64,000 bases of DNA, from NCBI RefSeq assembly GCF_001468395.1, contig NZ_LNSG01000001.1, positions 1 to 64,000 of the forward strand, written 5' to 3'. Origin of the DNA: Sphingopyxis sp. H073. Its GTDB lineage: Bacteria > Pseudomonadota > Alphaproteobacteria > Sphingomonadales > Sphingomonadaceae. A model generated the notes under the pieces. That model was not told the origin of the DNA, did no database searches, and was given only the letters and a program-made list of their open reading frames with translations. A program made the position numbers and the translations under genes. Below are positions 7,722 through 16,297 of the stretch, in pieces (position 1 is the first letter of the stretch; every line of letters begins with the position of its first letter).

Positions 7722-8204
7722 ATGAACACGGCCATGCATCGGACCGACCTGATCGCGATCGGCGAATTGGCGGCGCGCACCGGCACCGCCGTGTCGGCGA
7801 TCCGTTTCTACGAAGCGAAGGGTTTGCTCGAGGCGCTGCGTACCGCCGGCGGGCAGCGGCGCTTTCTGCGCGCCGACATCCGTCGCGTGTCCTTCATCCT
7901 GATCGCGCAGCAGATGGGGCTGAGCCTCGATGAGATCGCGGGCGAGCTTGCGCGCCTGCCTGCGGGACGCACGCCGAACGCCGCCGACTGGACGCGGATC
8001 AGCACCGGGCTGCGCGAGCGGATCGATGCGCAGCTCGCGGCTTTGACGCGGACGCGTGAGCTGCTTGACCAGTGCATCGGCTGCGGTTGTCTGTCCTTGA
8101 AGAAATGCGGGCTTTATAACGCCCAGGACAAGGCGTCGCAGCGCGGTGCAGGGCCGCGCTATCTGCTCGGCGACAGGGCAGGGGATATTGCCGAGGTGGG
8201 GTGA
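7722..8204 (+). CDS. soxR: SoxR, redox-sensing MerR-family transcription regulator
   Basis: The 160-residue protein has an N-terminal MerR winged helix (IGELAARTGTAVSAIRFYE), a dimerisation helix, and the [2Fe-2S] cysteine cluster CIGCGCLSLKKC. Cys118, 121, 123 and 129 have the same C-x2-C-x-C-x5-C spacing as E. coli SoxR. Oxidation of the cluster by redox-cycling compounds switches on target promoters. No soxS is nearby; in non-enteric bacteria SoxR acts directly on metabolic and efflux genes. The start is the ATG at 7722; a second ATG at 7734 is possible. The divergent VOC gene is the obvious candidate target. Confidence 0.93.
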   Translation: MNTAMHRTDLIAIGELAARTGTAVSAIRFYEAKGLLEALRTAGGQRRFLRADIRRVSFILIAQQMGLSLDEIAGELARLPAGRTPNAADWTRISTGLRERIDAQLAALTRTRELLDQCIGCGCLSLKKCGLYNAQDKASQRGAGPRYLLGDRAGDIAEVG

Positions 8205-8230
8205 TCCACAGAACGGGGCGATGGTCGGCT

Positions 8231-8250
8231 TTGGGGTGGGGAGCGGATGT
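8231..8250. repeat. 20-bp repeat TTGGGGTGGGGAGCGGATGT
   Basis: It is repeated with one mismatch at 29362-29381; a shorter form (TTTGGGGTGG) lies at 29250-29259. All copies are next to palindromic repeats. Confidence 0.6.
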
Positions 8251-8259
8251 ATCAACAGC

Positions 8260-8346
8260 GTCGCCCCCGCGCAGGCGGGGGCCGCTGGCCGTCTATTCCT
8301 GCGCGGCCGCGTAAACCGACAGCGGCCCCCGCCTGCGCGGGGGCGA
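8260..8346. repeat. Long palindromic repeat, CCCCCGCGCAGGCGGGGG class
   Basis: Arms at 8260-8286 and 8320-8346 are perfect 27-bp reverse complements, and each arm is itself a hairpin. It fills most of the 192-bp gap between convergent genes soxR and the monooxygenase. Confidence 0.85.
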
Positions 8347-8396
8347 CGGCTTATTTCGGTCGAAAGCAGCTCTACGCCGCTTCAAGGCAGATGCCC

Positions 8397-8687
8397 TCAA
8401 ACCGCCGGCAGGCTTTCGATTTCGGGTGCGCCCGCCAGGCACGGACCGAGCTTGGCGCCGAGGCTGCGGAAATGATCCGACGCGCGGTGCGCGGCGATCG
8501 CGGCCTCGTCGTCATAGCATTCGAGCACCTTGTACACGCCGGTCTCGGCGGTGCGGAAGAGCTTGTAATAGCTGTTGCCGGGCTCGTTGGCGCGCACGGC
8601 GGGGGCGAGTTCGGCGAAGACGCCTTCGAACTCGGCTTCCTTGCCGGGTAGAACGCGGATGGTCGCGATAACTCCGATGCCGCTCAT
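8397..8687 (-). CDS. Antibiotic biosynthesis monooxygenase (ABM) domain protein, putative quinol monooxygenase
   Basis: The 96-residue protein is a single ABM domain: IGVIATIRVLPGKEAEFEGVF at the N-terminus and a central NSYYKLFRTAETGVYKVLECYDDEAAIAAHRASDHF, with the His that is typical of YgiN-like dimers. The family includes cofactor-free quinol monooxygenases such as YgiN. It is 18 nt downstream of the carboxymuconolactone decarboxylase-like gene on the same strand, so the two are probably cotranscribed with the thiolase and MaoC genes. Confidence 0.85.
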   Translation of the reverse strand: MSGIGVIATIRVLPGKEAEFEGVFAELAPAVRANEPGNSYYKLFRTAETGVYKVLECYDDEAAIAAHRASDHFRSLGAKLGPCLAGAPEIESLPAV

Positions 8688-8705
8688 ATCTCTCTCCCTA
8701 AATGC

Positions 8706-9290
8706 TCAGGCCTTGAGGTCGGGATCGACCTCCCAGCCGTCTTCCACCTGGATGCCGAAGCTGTTCAGCATCATCGAAACCTGGGTGTACTGGCCGACGG
8801 TCATGACCAGATCCATACGGCCCTTGTCGCCGAGCGGGGCAAGCGCGGCCCAGCTGGCGTCGCTGACGAAATGGTTCGAAGTGAGGTCGTCGGTCGCGCG
8901 GAGCATCGCGCGGTCGATTGCGCTCCAGCCGTCGGCGTCGGGGCCGGCCTTGATGCGCTCGATCTCGTTCTCGGTGAGCCCGCTATCGAGCCCGATGCGC
9001 TTGTGCTGCGTCCACTCGTAGCCCGAGCGGCAGTTGTAGCCGGTGCGCAGGATGACGAGTTCGCGGTCGCGCGGCGTGAGCGCGCTGCGGCGCGACAGGA
9101 TATAGCTGCCCCATCCGAGGAAGGCCGTCAGCGCCTTCGGCGCATGGACGAGGGTTCGGAAGATGTTGAGCACCTTTCCGCCGCCGACCTTGCCGCCGCC
9201 ATTGTCGAGGAAGGGCGACAGCGCGGCGCGCTGGTCGGCATCGAGCCGGTCCAAATCGACCGGCTCGATACGCGGTGCGGTCAGGCGCAA
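8706..9290 (-). CDS. Carboxymuconolactone decarboxylase-family protein
   Basis: About 195 residues. The core SRRSALTPRDRELVILRTGYNCRSGYEWTQHKRIG is the CMD domain form with a single cysteine and E-x2-x-H, not the CxxC of AhpD peroxidases. The activity is therefore unlikely to be AhpD-like; homologues are often annotated as 4-carboxymuconolactone decarboxylase-like with unknown substrate. I place the start at the TTG at 9290 because GAGGT lies 8 nt upstream and the codon directly abuts the thiolase stop. The frame stays open upstream to 9356, inside the thiolase, without a better start. Confidence 0.8.
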   Translation of the reverse strand: MRLTAPRIEPVDLDRLDADQRAALSPFLDNGGGKVGGGKVLNIFRTLVHAPKALTAFLGWGSYILSRRSALTPRDRELVILRTGYNCRSGYEWTQHKRIGLDSGLTENEIERIKAGPDADGWSAIDRAMLRATDDLTSNHFVSDASWAALAPLGDKGRMDLVMTVGQYTQVSMMLNSFGIQVEDGWEVDPDLKA

Positions 9291-9291
9291 A

Positions 9292-10473
9292 TCAGAAGAC
9301 CTCGAACAGGCCCGCTGCGCCCTGGCCGCCACCGATGCACATGGTGACGACGGCATATTTGACGCCGCGGCGCTTGCCCTCGATCAGCGCGTGGCCGACG
9401 CAGCGCGCGCCGGTCATGCCGAAGGGGTGGCCGATCGAGATCGAGCCGCCGTTGACGTTGAGCAGCTCATTCGGAATGCCGAGCTTGTCGCGGCAATAGA
9501 GGACCTGCACCGCAAAGGCTTCGTTGAGTTCCCAGAGGCCGATATCGTCCATCTTGAGCTCGAAGCGCTCGAGCAGCTTCGGGATCGCGAAGACGGGGCC
9601 GATGCCCATTTCGTCGGGCTCGGTGCCTGCGACCGCCATGCCGACATAGCGGCCGAGCGGCTGGAGACCGCGCTTCTCGGCAACTTTGGCTTCCATCACG
9701 ACGCACGCCGACGCGCCGTCGGCGAGCTGGCTGGCGTTGCCCGCAGTGATCGTGAAGCCTTCGCCCATCACCGGCTTCAGGCTCGCGAGCCCTTCGAGCG
9801 TGGTGTCGGCGCGGTTGCACTCGTCCTTGGCGGCGACGACGTCCTGGAAGCTGACTTCCTTCGTTTCCTTGTTCACGACCGCCATCGTCGCCGGGCAGGC
9901 GACGATCTCGTCGTCATATTTGCCCGCAGCCTGCGCCGCGGCGGTGCGCTGCTGCGACTGGAGCGAATATTCGTCCTGAACTTCGCGGCTGATGTTGTAG
10001 CGCTTCGCGACGACCTCGGCGGTGCCGATCATCGGCATATAGGTGTCCTTGTGCATCGCGATCAGCTCGGCGTCGGTCTCGATGAACACCTTGCCGCTGC
10101 CGCTGACCTTCGAGATCGACTCGATCCCGCCGGCGACCGCGATGTCCTGGCGATCGACGATGATCTGCTTCGCGGCGGTGGCGATCGTCATCAGGCCCGA
10201 CGAGCATTGGCGGTCGATCGACATGCCGGGGACGGTGACGGGCAGGCCCGAACGCAGCGCGATCAGGCGCGCGACGTTCATCGTCTGCGAACCCTGCTGC
10301 ATCGCGGCGCCGAAGACGACATCGTCGATCTCGCCGCCTTCGACCCCGGCGCGCTCGACCGCGGCGCGGACCGCATGCGCGCCCAGCGTCGGGGCGAGGG
10401 TGTTGTTGAAAGAGCCGCGCGCCGCCTTGGTCAGCGGGGTGCGGGCGGTGGAAACGATGACGGCGTCACGCAT
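9292..10473 (-). CDS. Acetyl-CoA C-acyltransferase (thiolase)
   Basis: The 393-residue thiolase has all catalytic elements: Cys90 in DRQCSSG, His349 in [10 protein letters not shown], and Cys379 in [10 protein letters not shown]. It condenses or cleaves acyl-CoA units in the cytoplasm. Biosynthetic (PhaA/AtoB) versus degradative (FadA) direction cannot be settled from sequence. The neighbours are a MaoC-type hydratase upstream and a CMD protein downstream, both on the same strand, which points to a small acyl-CoA pathway, possibly for an aromatic or alicyclic acid. No fadB is adjacent. Confidence 0.92.
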   Translation of the reverse strand: MRDAVIVSTARTPLTKAARGSFNNTLAPTLGAHAVRAAVERAGVEGGEIDDVVFGAAMQQGSQTMNVARLIALRSGLPVTVPGMSIDRQCSSGLMTIATAAKQIIVDRQDIAVAGGIESISKVSGSGKVFIETDAELIAMHKDTYMPMIGTAEVVAKRYNISREVQDEYSLQSQQRTAAAQAAGKYDDEIVACPATMAVVNKETKEVSFQDVVAAKDECNRADTTLEGLASLKPVMGEGFTITAGNASQLADGASACVVMEAKVAEKRGLQPLGRYVGMAVAGTEPDEMGIGPVFAIPKLLERFELKMDDIGLWELNEAFAVQVLYCRDKLGIPNELLNVNGGSISIGHPFGMTGARCVGHALIEGKRRGVKYAVVTMCIGGGQGAAGLFEVF

Positions 10474-10536
10474 GATATCTATCCTTCTGCTTGGATCCGG
10501 TTGTCTTTTCGGGGGAGGTCGGCCGGATATTTCGGT

Positions 10537-10995
10537 TCAGACGAAGAACTGGCTGATCCATTCGGCAATCAGCGCGGGCTTTTCCTCGCCTTCGATCTCG
10601 ATCGTCACTTCGTTGGTCTGCTGCCACTGGCCGGGGCGTTTCTCTTCGAGTTCGAGCAGTTTCACGTGGCTGCGGATCCGCTTGCCGGCCCGGACGGGGG
10701 ACAGGAAGCGGACTTTGTTGCCGCCATAGTTGACGCCCATCTTCACGCCGGCAATCTTGGGCCCGTCGGTGCTCGCGCCGAGCATCGGGATCAGCGACAG
10801 CGTCAGAAAGCCGTGGGCGATCGTCCCGCCGAAGGGCGTCAGCTTCGCCTTTTCCTCGTCGATATGGATGAACTGGAAGTCGCCGGTGGCTTCGGCGAAC
10901 TTGTTGATGCGATCCTGATCGACGAGCACCCATTCGGACGTGCCGAGATGCTCCCCGACCCTGGTTTGCAGCTCCTGCGGCGTGATGCTGGCCAT
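10537..10995 (-). CDS. MaoC-family dehydratase (R-specific enoyl-CoA hydratase-like)
   Basis: The 152-residue hot-dog-fold protein carries the hydratase-2 motif: FAEATGDFQFIHID, then TPFGGTIAHGFLTLS, containing the catalytic Asp/His pair. It is of single-domain length. Such enzymes hydrate trans-2-enoyl-CoA to R-3-hydroxyacyl-CoA and can feed PHA synthesis. It is the first gene of a minus-strand run with the thiolase (63 nt apart), the CMD protein and the ABM protein. Confidence 0.88.
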   Translation of the reverse strand: MASITPQELQTRVGEHLGTSEWVLVDQDRINKFAEATGDFQFIHIDEEKAKLTPFGGTIAHGFLTLSLIPMLGASTDGPKIAGVKMGVNYGGNKVRFLSPVRAGKRIRSHVKLLELEEKRPGQWQQTNEVTIEIEGEEKPALIAEWISQFFV

Positions 10996-11090
10996 GACTC
11001 ATCCCCTCTAATCGTTCGTTCGGGGCGCGTTCTAGGCCTGTCTTGCGGCGTTGCACAAGGCCCAAGGTTCGGCGCTATGGCGCCGTAGCG

Positions 11091-12305
11091 TCAGCCGGGC
11101 TTCGTGGTCTTTGCCGAGCGCGCCTTGGGCTTCGGGGACTCGGCAAAGGGCATGATCATCGTACCGTCGGGCGCGGCGGTGAAGGTCGTTTGCGTCGGAT
11201 AGGCGAACTCATAGCCCGCTTTCGCCATCGCCTCGAACAACCGGATGCCGACATCGGTCCGCGCCGCGGCGACGACATCGAAGTCGTCGCTGAAGACGTC
11301 GAAGAGCAATTCGAAATCGAGACTGGACGATCCGAAGGTCAGGAAACTCGACCGGATGAATTCATGGCCCGCGGCGACGACCTGCGCCTCGAGCAGGGCA
11401 GGCAGGTCGCGCAGCATTTCGGGCGTCGTCTGATAGATGACGCCGATCCTGAAGGTGATCCGGCGGCGATGGAGATGCGCGAAATTGGTGATCTCCTTGC
11501 TCAGCAAATTGGTGTTCGAGATCACCAGCAATTCACCGTTGAGCGAGCGGAGCCGCGTGCTCTTCAAGCCTATGCGCTCGACTGTCGCGGTGCTCGTGTC
11601 ATATTTGATCGTCTCGCCGACGCGGAACGGGCGGTCGAAGATGATCGACAGCGACGCGAAGAGGTCCGAGAATATGCCCTGCGCGGCAAGACCGATCGCG
11701 ATGCCGCCGATCCCGAGCCCGGCGATCAGCCCCGTGACGTTGACGCCCATATTGTCGAGGATGACGATCGCCGCGATCGCGAACAGCGCGACGCTGATCA
11801 GCAAGCGGATGATTCCCATCGCATTGCTGAGCGTCTCGTTGTTCCCCTCGGCGGCGCGGCGCTGGATCAGGCCGAGGATGATCTCGCGCACCCAGATCGC
11901 AACCTGCAACACGACCGCGATCGTGAAGACGAACTGGACGATCTGCATGATCGCCGCCGGCGGCTGCGCATAGCCTGCGACCATGCGGATGGCGACGATC
12001 GCGATGACGGTCGATCGCGTCTTGTGGATCACGCGGCCCGCGATGTGGGTCAGCGTGAGGTCACCCTCGGCCGACTGCGCATGTTTGAGCGCGAAGGTGC
12101 GGACCATCGAAAGCAGGAAATAGATGAGCAGCCCCGCGCCGACCGCGATGCCGATCTGCAGCCAGTGGCTGTTCACCCAGGCGGCGCTGATATCCCAGTA
12201 GTGGCGGAGATCCTCGAGCGGGTTGGTTGCTGCGGCTGGCGCCTTGGTGGCCACGGCCGTCGTGGTGGTGGCCGAATGGGCGGCGGGAAGGATGGCAAAG
12301 GTCAC
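11091..12305 (-). CDS. Small-conductance mechanosensitive channel (MscS) family protein
   Basis: About 404 residues. Several N-terminal membrane helices precede the MscS pore helix and upper beta domain (MGVNVTGLIAGLGIGGIAIG, then FDRPFRVGETIKYD). The C-terminal soluble domain is present, followed by a short basic tail. MscS channels release solutes during hypo-osmotic shock. I choose the GTG at 12305 because AAGAGGA lies about 4 nt upstream; the open frame further upstream would run into the topoisomerase gene. It begins 17 nt after the topoisomerase stop, so cotranscription is likely. Confidence 0.88.
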   Translation of the reverse strand: MTFAILPAAHSATTTTAVATKAPAAATNPLEDLRHYWDISAAWVNSHWLQIGIAVGAGLLIYFLLSMVRTFALKHAQSAEGDLTLTHIAGRVIHKTRSTVIAIVAIRMVAGYAQPPAAIMQIVQFVFTIAVVLQVAIWVREIILGLIQRRAAEGNNETLSNAMGIIRLLISVALFAIAAIVILDNMGVNVTGLIAGLGIGGIAIGLAAQGIFSDLFASLSIIFDRPFRVGETIKYDTSTATVERIGLKSTRLRSLNGELLVISNTNLLSKEITNFAHLHRRRITFRIGVIYQTTPEMLRDLPALLEAQVVAAGHEFIRSSFLTFGSSSLDFELLFDVFSDDFDVVAAARTDVGIRLFEAMAKAGYEFAYPTQTTFTAAPDGTMIMPFAESPKPKARSAKTTKPG

Positions 12306-12322
12306 GTCGTCCTCTTGGCGGA

Positions 12323-13333
12323 TCAGGCGGAGCGGAGCAAGACTGCGGCATCGGGCACGCGTTCGAGCCACGCGAGAAAGCCGCGTTCGTAGCGCGAGAG
12401 ATATCGGGTTGCGCGCGGCAAGGCGCCCGCATCCGCAGCAAAAGGGCGCCGATCCTGCGCCGCCGCGATCATTGCCGGGTGGACATACGCCTTTCGCGCG
12501 ACCGCGGGCGTGTTCCCGAGCCGGTCGGCGACATGGGCGACCATCGCCTTCAGTGTCGGCGGCTCGGGCGCGTCATACAGGAAGGCGAAGGCCTCGACGC
12601 TCGCCGACCAGGTGCGGAAATGCTTGGCGCTGAAATCGGCCCCCATCGCCTCGCGGATATAGGCGTTCACATCGGCGGAGCCAACCGCGCAGAGCCCGCC
12701 CTCATCCTGATATTGGAACAGATGCTGGCCGGGCAGATCCTGCAGCCGGCGGACGAGCGTCGCAAGGTTCCGGTCGCTGATCGTCACCTCGCGCATCAAG
12801 CCGCCCTTGGCGCGATAGCTGAGGCGGAGCGTCTGCCCCGAAAGCTTTGCATGACGCCGCCGCAGCGTCGTTGCGCCGAAGCTCTTGTTCGCGGCGGCAT
12901 ATTGCTCGTTGCCGACGCGCAATGCGGCGAGATCGAGCAGCCGGACGACCGCGCCGACGATTCGCTCCCGACAGAGCGTCCGGCGGGCCAGATCGTCGGC
13001 CAGCCGCGCGCGGAGGAGCGGCAGGGCGTGGCCGAAGGCGGCGCAGCGATCATATTTGTCCGCTTCCTGCGCGAGGCGGAATTCGGGATGATAGCGATAC
13101 TGCTTGCGGCCGCGCGCGTCATAGCCGGTCGCGAGGATATGGCCGTTCGGCGCGGGACAGAACCACGCATCTTCATAAGCCGGAGGCAGAGCCACCGCGT
13201 TGAGACGGCGGATCTCGGCGGCGTCGCGGATGATCCGACCCTGTGGGTCGCGGTAGCGCCAGCCGCCATCGATGCGCTGGCGGCTGATGCCGGGCAGGCT
13301 GTCGTCGACATGGATAAGGCGCGCGATGGACAT
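12323..13333 (-). CDS. DNA topoisomerase IB
   Basis: The 336-residue protein is a poxvirus-like bacterial type IB topoisomerase that relaxes supercoils through a 3'-phosphotyrosine intermediate. The N-terminal domain has GWRYRDPQGRII. The catalytic core shows Arg139 in LRVGNEQYA, Arg240 in KHFRTW, and the nucleophile Tyr283 in ARKAYVHP. Length fits the bacterial family. These enzymes are accessory in bacteria and do not replace topoisomerase I. The MscS gene follows closely on the same strand. Confidence 0.92.
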   Translation of the reverse strand: MSIARLIHVDDSLPGISRQRIDGGWRYRDPQGRIIRDAAEIRRLNAVALPPAYEDAWFCPAPNGHILATGYDARGRKQYRYHPEFRLAQEADKYDRCAAFGHALPLLRARLADDLARRTLCRERIVGAVVRLLDLAALRVGNEQYAAANKSFGATTLRRRHAKLSGQTLRLSYRAKGGLMREVTISDRNLATLVRRLQDLPGQHLFQYQDEGGLCAVGSADVNAYIREAMGADFSAKHFRTWSASVEAFAFLYDAPEPPTLKAMVAHVADRLGNTPAVARKAYVHPAMIAAAQDRRPFAADAGALPRATRYLSRYERGFLAWLERVPDAAVLLRSA

Positions 13334-13370
13334 GGGGCAATAGCGCCCCGCCCCCGCCGATGGTTCCGCG

Positions 13371-14753
13371 CTAGCGTTCGGCCGGAAAGGCGTGGCGCGC
13401 GGGAACCTGCGCCGGACGTGCCATCAGCGGGCGCCAGCCCGACTGCTGCTCGCGCCGCCGGCAATAGGTCGAAAGCCCGATTTCGAGCGCCAGCATCATG
13501 TAGATGAAGGGCTGGAAGGCGATGCCCACGAACAGCGACCCGACCATATAGACGATATGCCCGTGCTGCAGCGCGGTGGCGAGCGGCGCGATCCATTGTT
13601 CCTCGGCGCGGCGGGTCTTGAGATAGCGCCGCCGCAGCTGCTCCATGCGGAAGAGGCCCGCCGCCTGCAGCACCAGCCAGAGGATCAGGCCGGGATAGCC
13701 CTGTTCGCCCAGCATCTCGAAATAGCTCGAATGATAGGCGCGCGCCTTGTCCTCATAGACCGATGGCAAGGCTTCCTGCGGCGCGGCGTTGGCGTTGCTG
13801 CTCGCCGCGCGCTCGACGCGGAGGTGGTTTTGCAGATAGGCGTTGAAGCCGCCGCCGAAGGGATGGTCCTTCGCATATTCCCATGTCCACGCCCACACCG
13901 CGACGCGCGTCGAAGCCGATTCGTCGGCGCGGTGATCGCGGATCGTTTCCATCCGCGCGGTATAGCTTTGCGGCAGGAAGGGGATCGCCGCGGCGGCGAG
14001 CAGCCCGGCACCGACCATGTAGAGCAGGCGGTGCTTGACCGCGCGCAGCGACAGGATGGCGAGCACGATCAGGCAGACGAGGCCGGTGCGCGCCTGCGTG
14101 CCGACGGGCAGCAACATGCACGCAAAGCACAGCGCGAAACAGAAGAGCGAGACCCGCCAGTCGGGCTGGAAGACCGTGCCATGCTTGCGGTACCACAGGA
14201 TCAGCGGGATGATCGCGATGCCGACCGTCGACATGATCGACCCCTCGTAGAGCCCGTAATTCTCGCTCAGCAGCAATTGCAGCGAGCCATAGCCGCCCCC
14301 GCCCGCCGCAGTCTTGATTCCCCCCGCGATCGCGATTGCTGCCGCCGACAGCAACATGATCAGCGCGAGCGCCTCGATCCGCAGCTTGGTGCGCAGGGTC
14401 AATGGCAGGAAGATCGCCCAGACGAGCGCTTTCCACACCCAGCTCCATTTGTCCTGCGCCTCGACCGGGAAATCGGCGTTGACCGTCGTCGCCCAGCAAT
14501 AGAGCAGCAGGATCACGAGCAGGCTCTGCCGGCCGGACCAGCGCGTGTCGCGCTTGTCGTCGAAGACGAGCCAACCGACGATTGCGAGCCCGAAGACGAT
14601 CAGCGAGATCGGGATCGAATTGATCAGGAAGTAGCTGAGCTTTTGCGGCGCGACGATGTCGATGTAGCAAAAGCACAGCACGAATAGGAACGGCTTGCGA
14701 AAGCCGACCCCGATGAAGGCGAAGAGAAAGGCGACAAAGGCAAGGTCACGCAT
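13371..14753 (-). CDS. Putative O-glycosylation ligase, exosortase-A-system associated (Wzy/WaaL-like)
   Basis: About 460 residues with ten or more membrane helices, starting MRDLAFVAFLFAFIGVGF. The sequence has the FRKPFLFVLCFCYIDIVAPQ opening and the large loop with GGGFNAYLQNH and AYHSSYFEMLGEQGYPGL. These are typical of the exosortase-A-associated branch (TIGR03097) of the O-antigen ligase superfamily. Such proteins polymerise or ligate glycans in systems that also use exosortase A. A GGGGGAT-like ribosome site precedes the ATG at 14753, and the 54-aa gene upstream overlaps this start by 8 nt. Exosortase itself is not in the window. Confidence 0.85.
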   Translation of the reverse strand: MRDLAFVAFLFAFIGVGFRKPFLFVLCFCYIDIVAPQKLSYFLINSIPISLIVFGLAIVGWLVFDDKRDTRWSGRQSLLVILLLYCWATTVNADFPVEAQDKWSWVWKALVWAIFLPLTLRTKLRIEALALIMLLSAAAIAIAGGIKTAAGGGGYGSLQLLLSENYGLYEGSIMSTVGIAIIPLILWYRKHGTVFQPDWRVSLFCFALCFACMLLPVGTQARTGLVCLIVLAILSLRAVKHRLLYMVGAGLLAAAAIPFLPQSYTARMETIRDHRADESASTRVAVWAWTWEYAKDHPFGGGFNAYLQNHLRVERAASSNANAAPQEALPSVYEDKARAYHSSYFEMLGEQGYPGLILWLVLQAAGLFRMEQLRRRYLKTRRAEEQWIAPLATALQHGHIVYMVGSLFVGIAFQPFIYMMLALEIGLSTYCRRREQQSGWRPLMARPAQVPARHAFPAER

Positions 14754-14910
14754 CGCCGTGCGTATCCCCCGCCGGAACTTCGGCATCGCGCCGCTGCTGC
14801 CACAGCTTGCGCGGGCTGACCTCGTGATCGAGATCGTCACGATAAAGCAGGCGCCACAGCGCGATCGCGGTGAGGATGTGGGTCAGGGCAATCGAGAAAT
14901 TGTCGACCAT
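14746..14910 (-). CDS. Small protein (54 aa) coupled to the O-glycosylation ligase gene
   Basis: This short frame reads MVDNFSIALTHILTAIAL and ends EVPAGDTHGDA. A hydrophobic N-terminal helix (about residues 5-22) is followed by a charged tail (LYRDDLDHE, RKLWQQRRD), suggesting a single-pass membrane protein with a cytoplasmic tail. It overlaps the ligase start by 8 nt, and codon use is that of a real gene (GC-rich third positions). I recognise no family. It may assist the ligase or the exosortase-linked glycan machinery, which is inference from position only. Confidence 0.65.
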   Translation of the reverse strand: MVDNFSIALTHILTAIALWRLLYRDDLDHEVSPRKLWQQRRDAEVPAGDTHGDA

Positions 14911-15019
14911 CGTGCGGCGTGCCTTCGCTCTTTCTTCGCGACGCGAAACCGGTCGTCGCGGCGAGGATAGTAGAACGGGGTTGACGCCGCGTTAAGGCTG
15001 GTGTGCCAAGGGGGCGGCC

Positions 15020-16240
15020 ATGACCCGCATCCTGCACGTCCTAGATCACAGCCTGCCCGCGCACAGCGGCTATACCTTCCGCACCCGCGCGCTGATGAAG
15101 GCGCAGGCCGCGAAGGGGTGGGCGGTGGCGGGTGTGACCGGTGTTCGCCATCCGCTGCCCGGACCCGGGGTGGAAACCGTCGATGGGCTCACCTTCTATC
15201 GCACGCCGCCGATCAAGCCTGCGCCTTCGCCGCTGCGCGAATGGCGCGAGATCGGGGCGCTGGCGAAGCGGATCGAGGCGCTGGTCGCCGAATGGAAGCC
15301 CGACCTGCTCCACGCGCATTCGCCCGTGATGGACGGGCTTGCGGCGCTCCGTGTCGGCAAGCGGCTTGGTATCCCCGTCATCTATGAGATCCGCGCCTTC
15401 TGGGAAGATGCGGCGGTCGGCAACGGAACGGGTCGCGAAGGCAGCGCACGCTATTTTCTGACGCGCCGGCTCGAAACCCATGCGGTGCGATCGGCCGACG
15501 CGGTCGCGGTGATCTGTGAAGGGCTGCGCGGCGACCTGGTCGCGCGCGGCATCGATCCCGCGAAGATCACCGTGTCGCCGAACGGCGTCGACCTCGACCT
15601 GTTCGGTAGCCCGCCGCCGCGCGACGATGCGCTGGCGGTCGAGCTCGGTCTGGGCGCGGATGATCCGGTGATCGGCTTCATCGGCAGTTTTTACGATTAC
15701 GAGGGGATCGACGACTTGATCGCGGCGATGCCCGCGCTGATCGCCGCCGAGCCGCGCACGCGCCTGCTGCTGGTCGGCGGCGGGCCGATGGAGGCGGCGC
15801 TCAAGGCGCAGGCCGCCGCCTCGCCCGTCGCCGCCCATATCTTCTTCGTCGGCCGCGTGCCGCACGAGCAGGTGGAACGCTATTATTCGCTGATCGATAT
15901 CCTTGCCTATCCGCGCAAGAAGATGCGGCTGACCGATCTCGTCACGCCGCTGAAGCCGCTCGAGGCGATGGCGCAGGGCAAGCTTGTCGCCGCATCCGAT
16001 GTTGGCGGTCACCGCGAACTGATCGAGGACGGGGTGACGGGCAGCCTGTTCGCGCCCGACGATCCCGCGGCGATCGCGGCCGTGCTGGCCGGTCTGCTCG
16101 CGCGGCGCACCTTGTGGGGAGAGCGGCGGCGTGTGGCACGTGCGTTTGTCGAGGCCGAACGGAATTGGTCGTCGAATATTTTGCGTTACGAACCTGTTTA
16201 CCAAAATTTGCTAGGCAATCCGGGGTCGCGAACTGGTTGA
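15020..16240 (+). CDS. Exosortase-A-associated glycosyltransferase (GT4-like)
   Basis: The 406-residue protein begins TRILHVLDHSLPAHSGYTFRT, the hallmark of the exosortase-A-associated Daro_2409-type glycosyltransferases (TIGR04063). The C-terminal GT-B donor domain has VSPNGVDLDLF, GFIGSFYDYEGID and the donor-site EAMAQGKLVAASDVGGHRELI. It transfers a sugar from an activated nucleotide to an extracellular-polysaccharide precursor in the cytoplasm. It is divergent from the ligase operon, with 109 nt between starts, so the pair forms a small detached piece of an exosortase-A polysaccharide locus. AAGGGGGCGGCC upstream contains the ribosome site. Confidence 0.88.
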   Translation: MTRILHVLDHSLPAHSGYTFRTRALMKAQAAKGWAVAGVTGVRHPLPGPGVETVDGLTFYRTPPIKPAPSPLREWREIGALAKRIEALVAEWKPDLLHAHSPVMDGLAALRVGKRLGIPVIYEIRAFWEDAAVGNGTGREGSARYFLTRRLETHAVRSADAVAVICEGLRGDLVARGIDPAKITVSPNGVDLDLFGSPPPRDDALAVELGLGADDPVIGFIGSFYDYEGIDDLIAAMPALIAAEPRTRLLLVGGGPMEAALKAQAAASPVAAHIFFVGRVPHEQVERYYSLIDILAYPRKKMRLTDLVTPLKPLEAMAQGKLVAASDVGGHRELIEDGVTGSLFAPDDPAAIAAVLAGLLARRTLWGERRRVARAFVEAERNWSSNILRYEPVYQNLLGNPGSRTG

Positions 16241-16297
16241 GGACATTCTGGCGGGGCCAGAGTGACCGGACCGAGGGTGCGAAAGACGTGGGACGAT

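Noticed and set aside
8260-8346. Possible CRISPR or attachment site
   Set aside because: Only a single inverted pair, no regularly spaced direct repeats, no integrase or cas genes.
9163-11088. 641-codon plus-strand frame across the CMD, thiolase and MaoC genes
   Set aside because: All three minus-strand genes carry clear catalytic motifs; the plus frame is low-complexity shadow.
14837-15037. 66-codon minus-strand frame
   Set aside because: It overlaps the start of the glycosyltransferase gene and the 54-aa gene in another frame, with no ribosome site; the 54-aa frame is better supported.
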